Positions 62,306 to 64,000 of a stretch of DNA of 64,000 nt are shown piece by piece. The stretch covers positions 2,593,501 through 2,657,500 of the forward strand of contig JAQFVV010006246.1 in the NCBI GenBank assembly GCA_028023455.1. The letters are read 5' to 3'. The stretch is from Epiperipatus broadwayi (Eukaryota; Onychophora; Udeonychophora; Euonychophora; Peripatidae). Position numbers and translations under genes: made by a program. The notes below the pieces were generated by a model. It was not told the DNA's origin. It was given only the letters and a program-made list of their open reading frames with translations, and did no database searches. Position 1 is the first letter of the stretch; the number at the start of each line of letters is the position of its first letter.

Positions 62306-62313
62306 ATATAAAA
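62306..62313 (+). promoter_or_regulatory. TATA box of last LTR-like unit
   Basis: TATAAAAG in the context TTGTGAATATAAAAGGGGCT is the best TATA match in the window, followed by GGAGAAAATGAAGGAGAGGA. Confidence 0.5.
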
Positions 62314-62905
62314 GGGGCTGGAGAAAATGAAGGAGAGGACTTTAATAATTGAGAACTAGCCTGCTAATTAAAAAAAAAAAACTAGATTGCCAAATCTTAT
62401 CTCTGAAAGTTTTTCTCTGATTTTTTTTAATTTTCTTTCTCATAGTTTAATAATATGTTTAGGAAGTTTACATTATAAACCAAAATATGAATTTCTAATT
62501 CATATATAAGTGGTGCATATTTTTTTTCTCCCTCAAGTCAATTATGAACAAATCAGCTGTTAATAAGAGACTCTGTGTCAAATGCCTTAAAAGGTATATT
62601 TGGCTTGTTAAATTTTTGTATAAAGATAGAACAATCAAATTGTTATATGATATTACAAGACCAATTCATATTTTAATAATTATTTGGCTGGTTAAAATTT
62701 GTTTGAAGAAACAGCATCAACTTCTGTATAATGTTTAAAAGCCAATTCGTGTCTCATTATCAGAATCTACTTGTTGACTGTATTTTAAACCTTAAAATGG
62801 AAAAAAAAAAGGAAATGAATTCAAATCCAGGAAGAAACTCATCAAAATGGAAAAGTAAACAACAGAACTCTTTTAAAATTTATTAATTATCATGTAGCTA
62901 TATTT

Positions 62906-63005
62906 TGATTAAAATAACTGTCTACATTTTTATATATCATGATTTAAATAACTGTCTGCGCATTTTTATGTACATTTGATTAAAATAACTGTCTGTGCTG
63001 TGTGT
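62906..63005. repeat. Short tandem repeat, about 34-37 bp
   Basis: Nearly three copies of TGATTAAAATAACTGTCT plus a variable TTTTTATRTA part. Confidence 0.8.
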
Positions 63006-63700
63006 CTATATAGCTATCTCCAAGTAAAATGAACTTAATACAGTAATTAATTGATGGACAATAACATCCGAAGGAAAAGACATTGGAAAGAGACTATTGT
63101 AATGTTTGATATTTATTCTTTATTTCATTTTGTTGATATAACATGTAGCATACTTTTAATGGAAACTTTAAGATTATATTAATTTATTTATTTTTTATTA
63201 TTTTTATTTATGCTGTAAAATGTTTAAAGGAAAGAAGGGAAAATGATTTTGATCCCATTGAAGTATAAATGCTTACGTAATTTTTTTTTAAAAACAAAAA
63301 AAAGAGAGAAAAAAAAGAAACGATACAAAATATTTTTTTTATTCTTAACAAAAATGTTTATGCTTAATATTAAATATATGAAGAGTGATGGGATGGCCAT
63401 ATGAGAAATCATTATGCTATATGTGTTGATGGTCTGTTATTAAGATAGATATTGGGTGGATGGTGCCATTGGCTTGACTGTTTAAAATTGAGATAATTCA
63501 TATATGTTTTGATTCAAGATCTGGTTAGTTTGTCATTTATCTGGACTGTAATCGATGTATGTGTGGGCATATGTAAAGCTATAAATGCTTATTATTGAGA
63601 TAGAATTATCTTACCACCTCATAGATGGGAAATAACTGTTTCATGATTTCTTTATTATGGCAGTAGGAGATGACCAATTTTTAATCCATTTATTTTGTAA

Positions 63701-64000
63701 AGATAGGGAATTATTAATAGAGTTATTGTTGAGTTGTAGCAAATGTTTTGCATGCCTTAAGTATATAGACAAAAGTTCTTCACATGATTCTAGGTCTCAA
63801 AAAAAGATCTCTCTCTCTCTCTGGCTAAAGGCAAACAGTTGAAGTTAGGAGTTGTTGTTTTTTAATTTCCCTTATCAAGACGCTGGTGTGTGCGCATTAA
63901 AAAAATACTGCATGATGATGTGAAATATGAAGAGTGTTTTTCTTATGTAGGACAGAATACAAGTTGCCTTGATAGGATAGGAATTTCAGTCAGATGTATG
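63701..64000. other. Right edge, no recognised gene
   Basis: It contains a (CT)n tract (about 63808-63822). The + frame 63657-63842 has no recognisable domain or splice context. Confidence 0.4.

Larger units (their letters stand above)
62059..63700 (+). mobile_element. Putative LTR start, right edge unknown
   Basis: TGTAACATTTATTTTACC follows a polypurine-like AAGTAAGGAA and resembles the F3 start (TGTAACGTTTATTT). TATAAAAG follows 247 bp later. The right edge was not found; the given end is nominal. Short frames (62544-62738, 63224-63412) show no known domain. Confidence 0.35.

Noticed and set aside
1-64000. rRNA, intact tRNA, CRISPR, operons, phage or viral replication genes
   Set aside because: Both strands were read for these. 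Only a degraded tRNA-Gly-like relic was seen, and tandem repeats lack the repeat-spacer pattern of CRISPR.

Overview
This window is very AT-rich (roughly three quarters A+T by eye) eukaryotic DNA, most likely from an invertebrate animal. It has spliced exons of an animal-type extracellular domain (CUB), consensus splice sites, a LINE, a piggyBac fragment, many microsatellites and many LTR-type retroelements. It shows no operons and no rRNA, CRISPR or bacterial genes. I cannot name the species.

Host gene. Two exons on the + strand can be supported: 32766-32912 (second half of one CUB domain) and 48203-48324 (first half of the next). Both have good splice sites and their phases join exactly (A|AT = Asn). 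They are therefore read as consecutive exons of a multi-CUB (cubilin-like) protein, split by a 15.3 kb intron. No other host exon was found, so much of the window is probably intron filled by repeats.

Repeats, left to right. A 4.2 kb LTR-like element, family F1 (955-5163), is followed by a near-perfect hairpin (5217-5543) and an F2 LTR (5610-7090). A foldback-like structure with two large inverted arms built of tandem subrepeats lies at 7364-11880. Next come a decayed LINE ORF1 on the minus strand (11986-13860) and an F2 LTR end plus broken gag with a 41-C run (14106-15170). LTR-like units occupy 17279-19080, about 19087-20306, about 20316-21540 and 22059-23472 (F3). Small duplications and palindromes lie at 24.4 and 26.0 kb, a tRNA-Gly-like relic at 27.9 kb and a decayed LINE ORF2 on the minus strand at 28.9-31.6 kb. 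Inside the long CUB intron are an LTR candidate (37232-38811), a second, inverted F1 copy of 5.0 kb (38824-43776) and a + strand element with tandem arrays (43791-46166).

The right end holds two structured retroelements. F4 (49335-55391) has two nearly identical 1.9 kb LTRs around a 2.2 kb interior that encodes only gag. F5 (55406-about 61613) has a 5' LTR bounded by 116 bp inverted repeats and split by a piggyBac-like insertion. Its interior carries a broken coiled-coil gag and an ORF of roughly 28-residue KCKMK repeats. Its 3' LTR is in inverted internal order and carries a separate 1.1 kb TIR transposon. A last LTR-like unit starts at 62059.

A recurring theme is that LTR units of different families begin (TGTRAC, TGTGCC, TGAAAY) or end (TTACA, GTACA) exactly at short (AT)n tracts. 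Most carry a TATA box at a family-constant offset. This suggests integration into (AT)n microsatellites, and re-targeting of the (AT)n copies that each insertion leaves behind.
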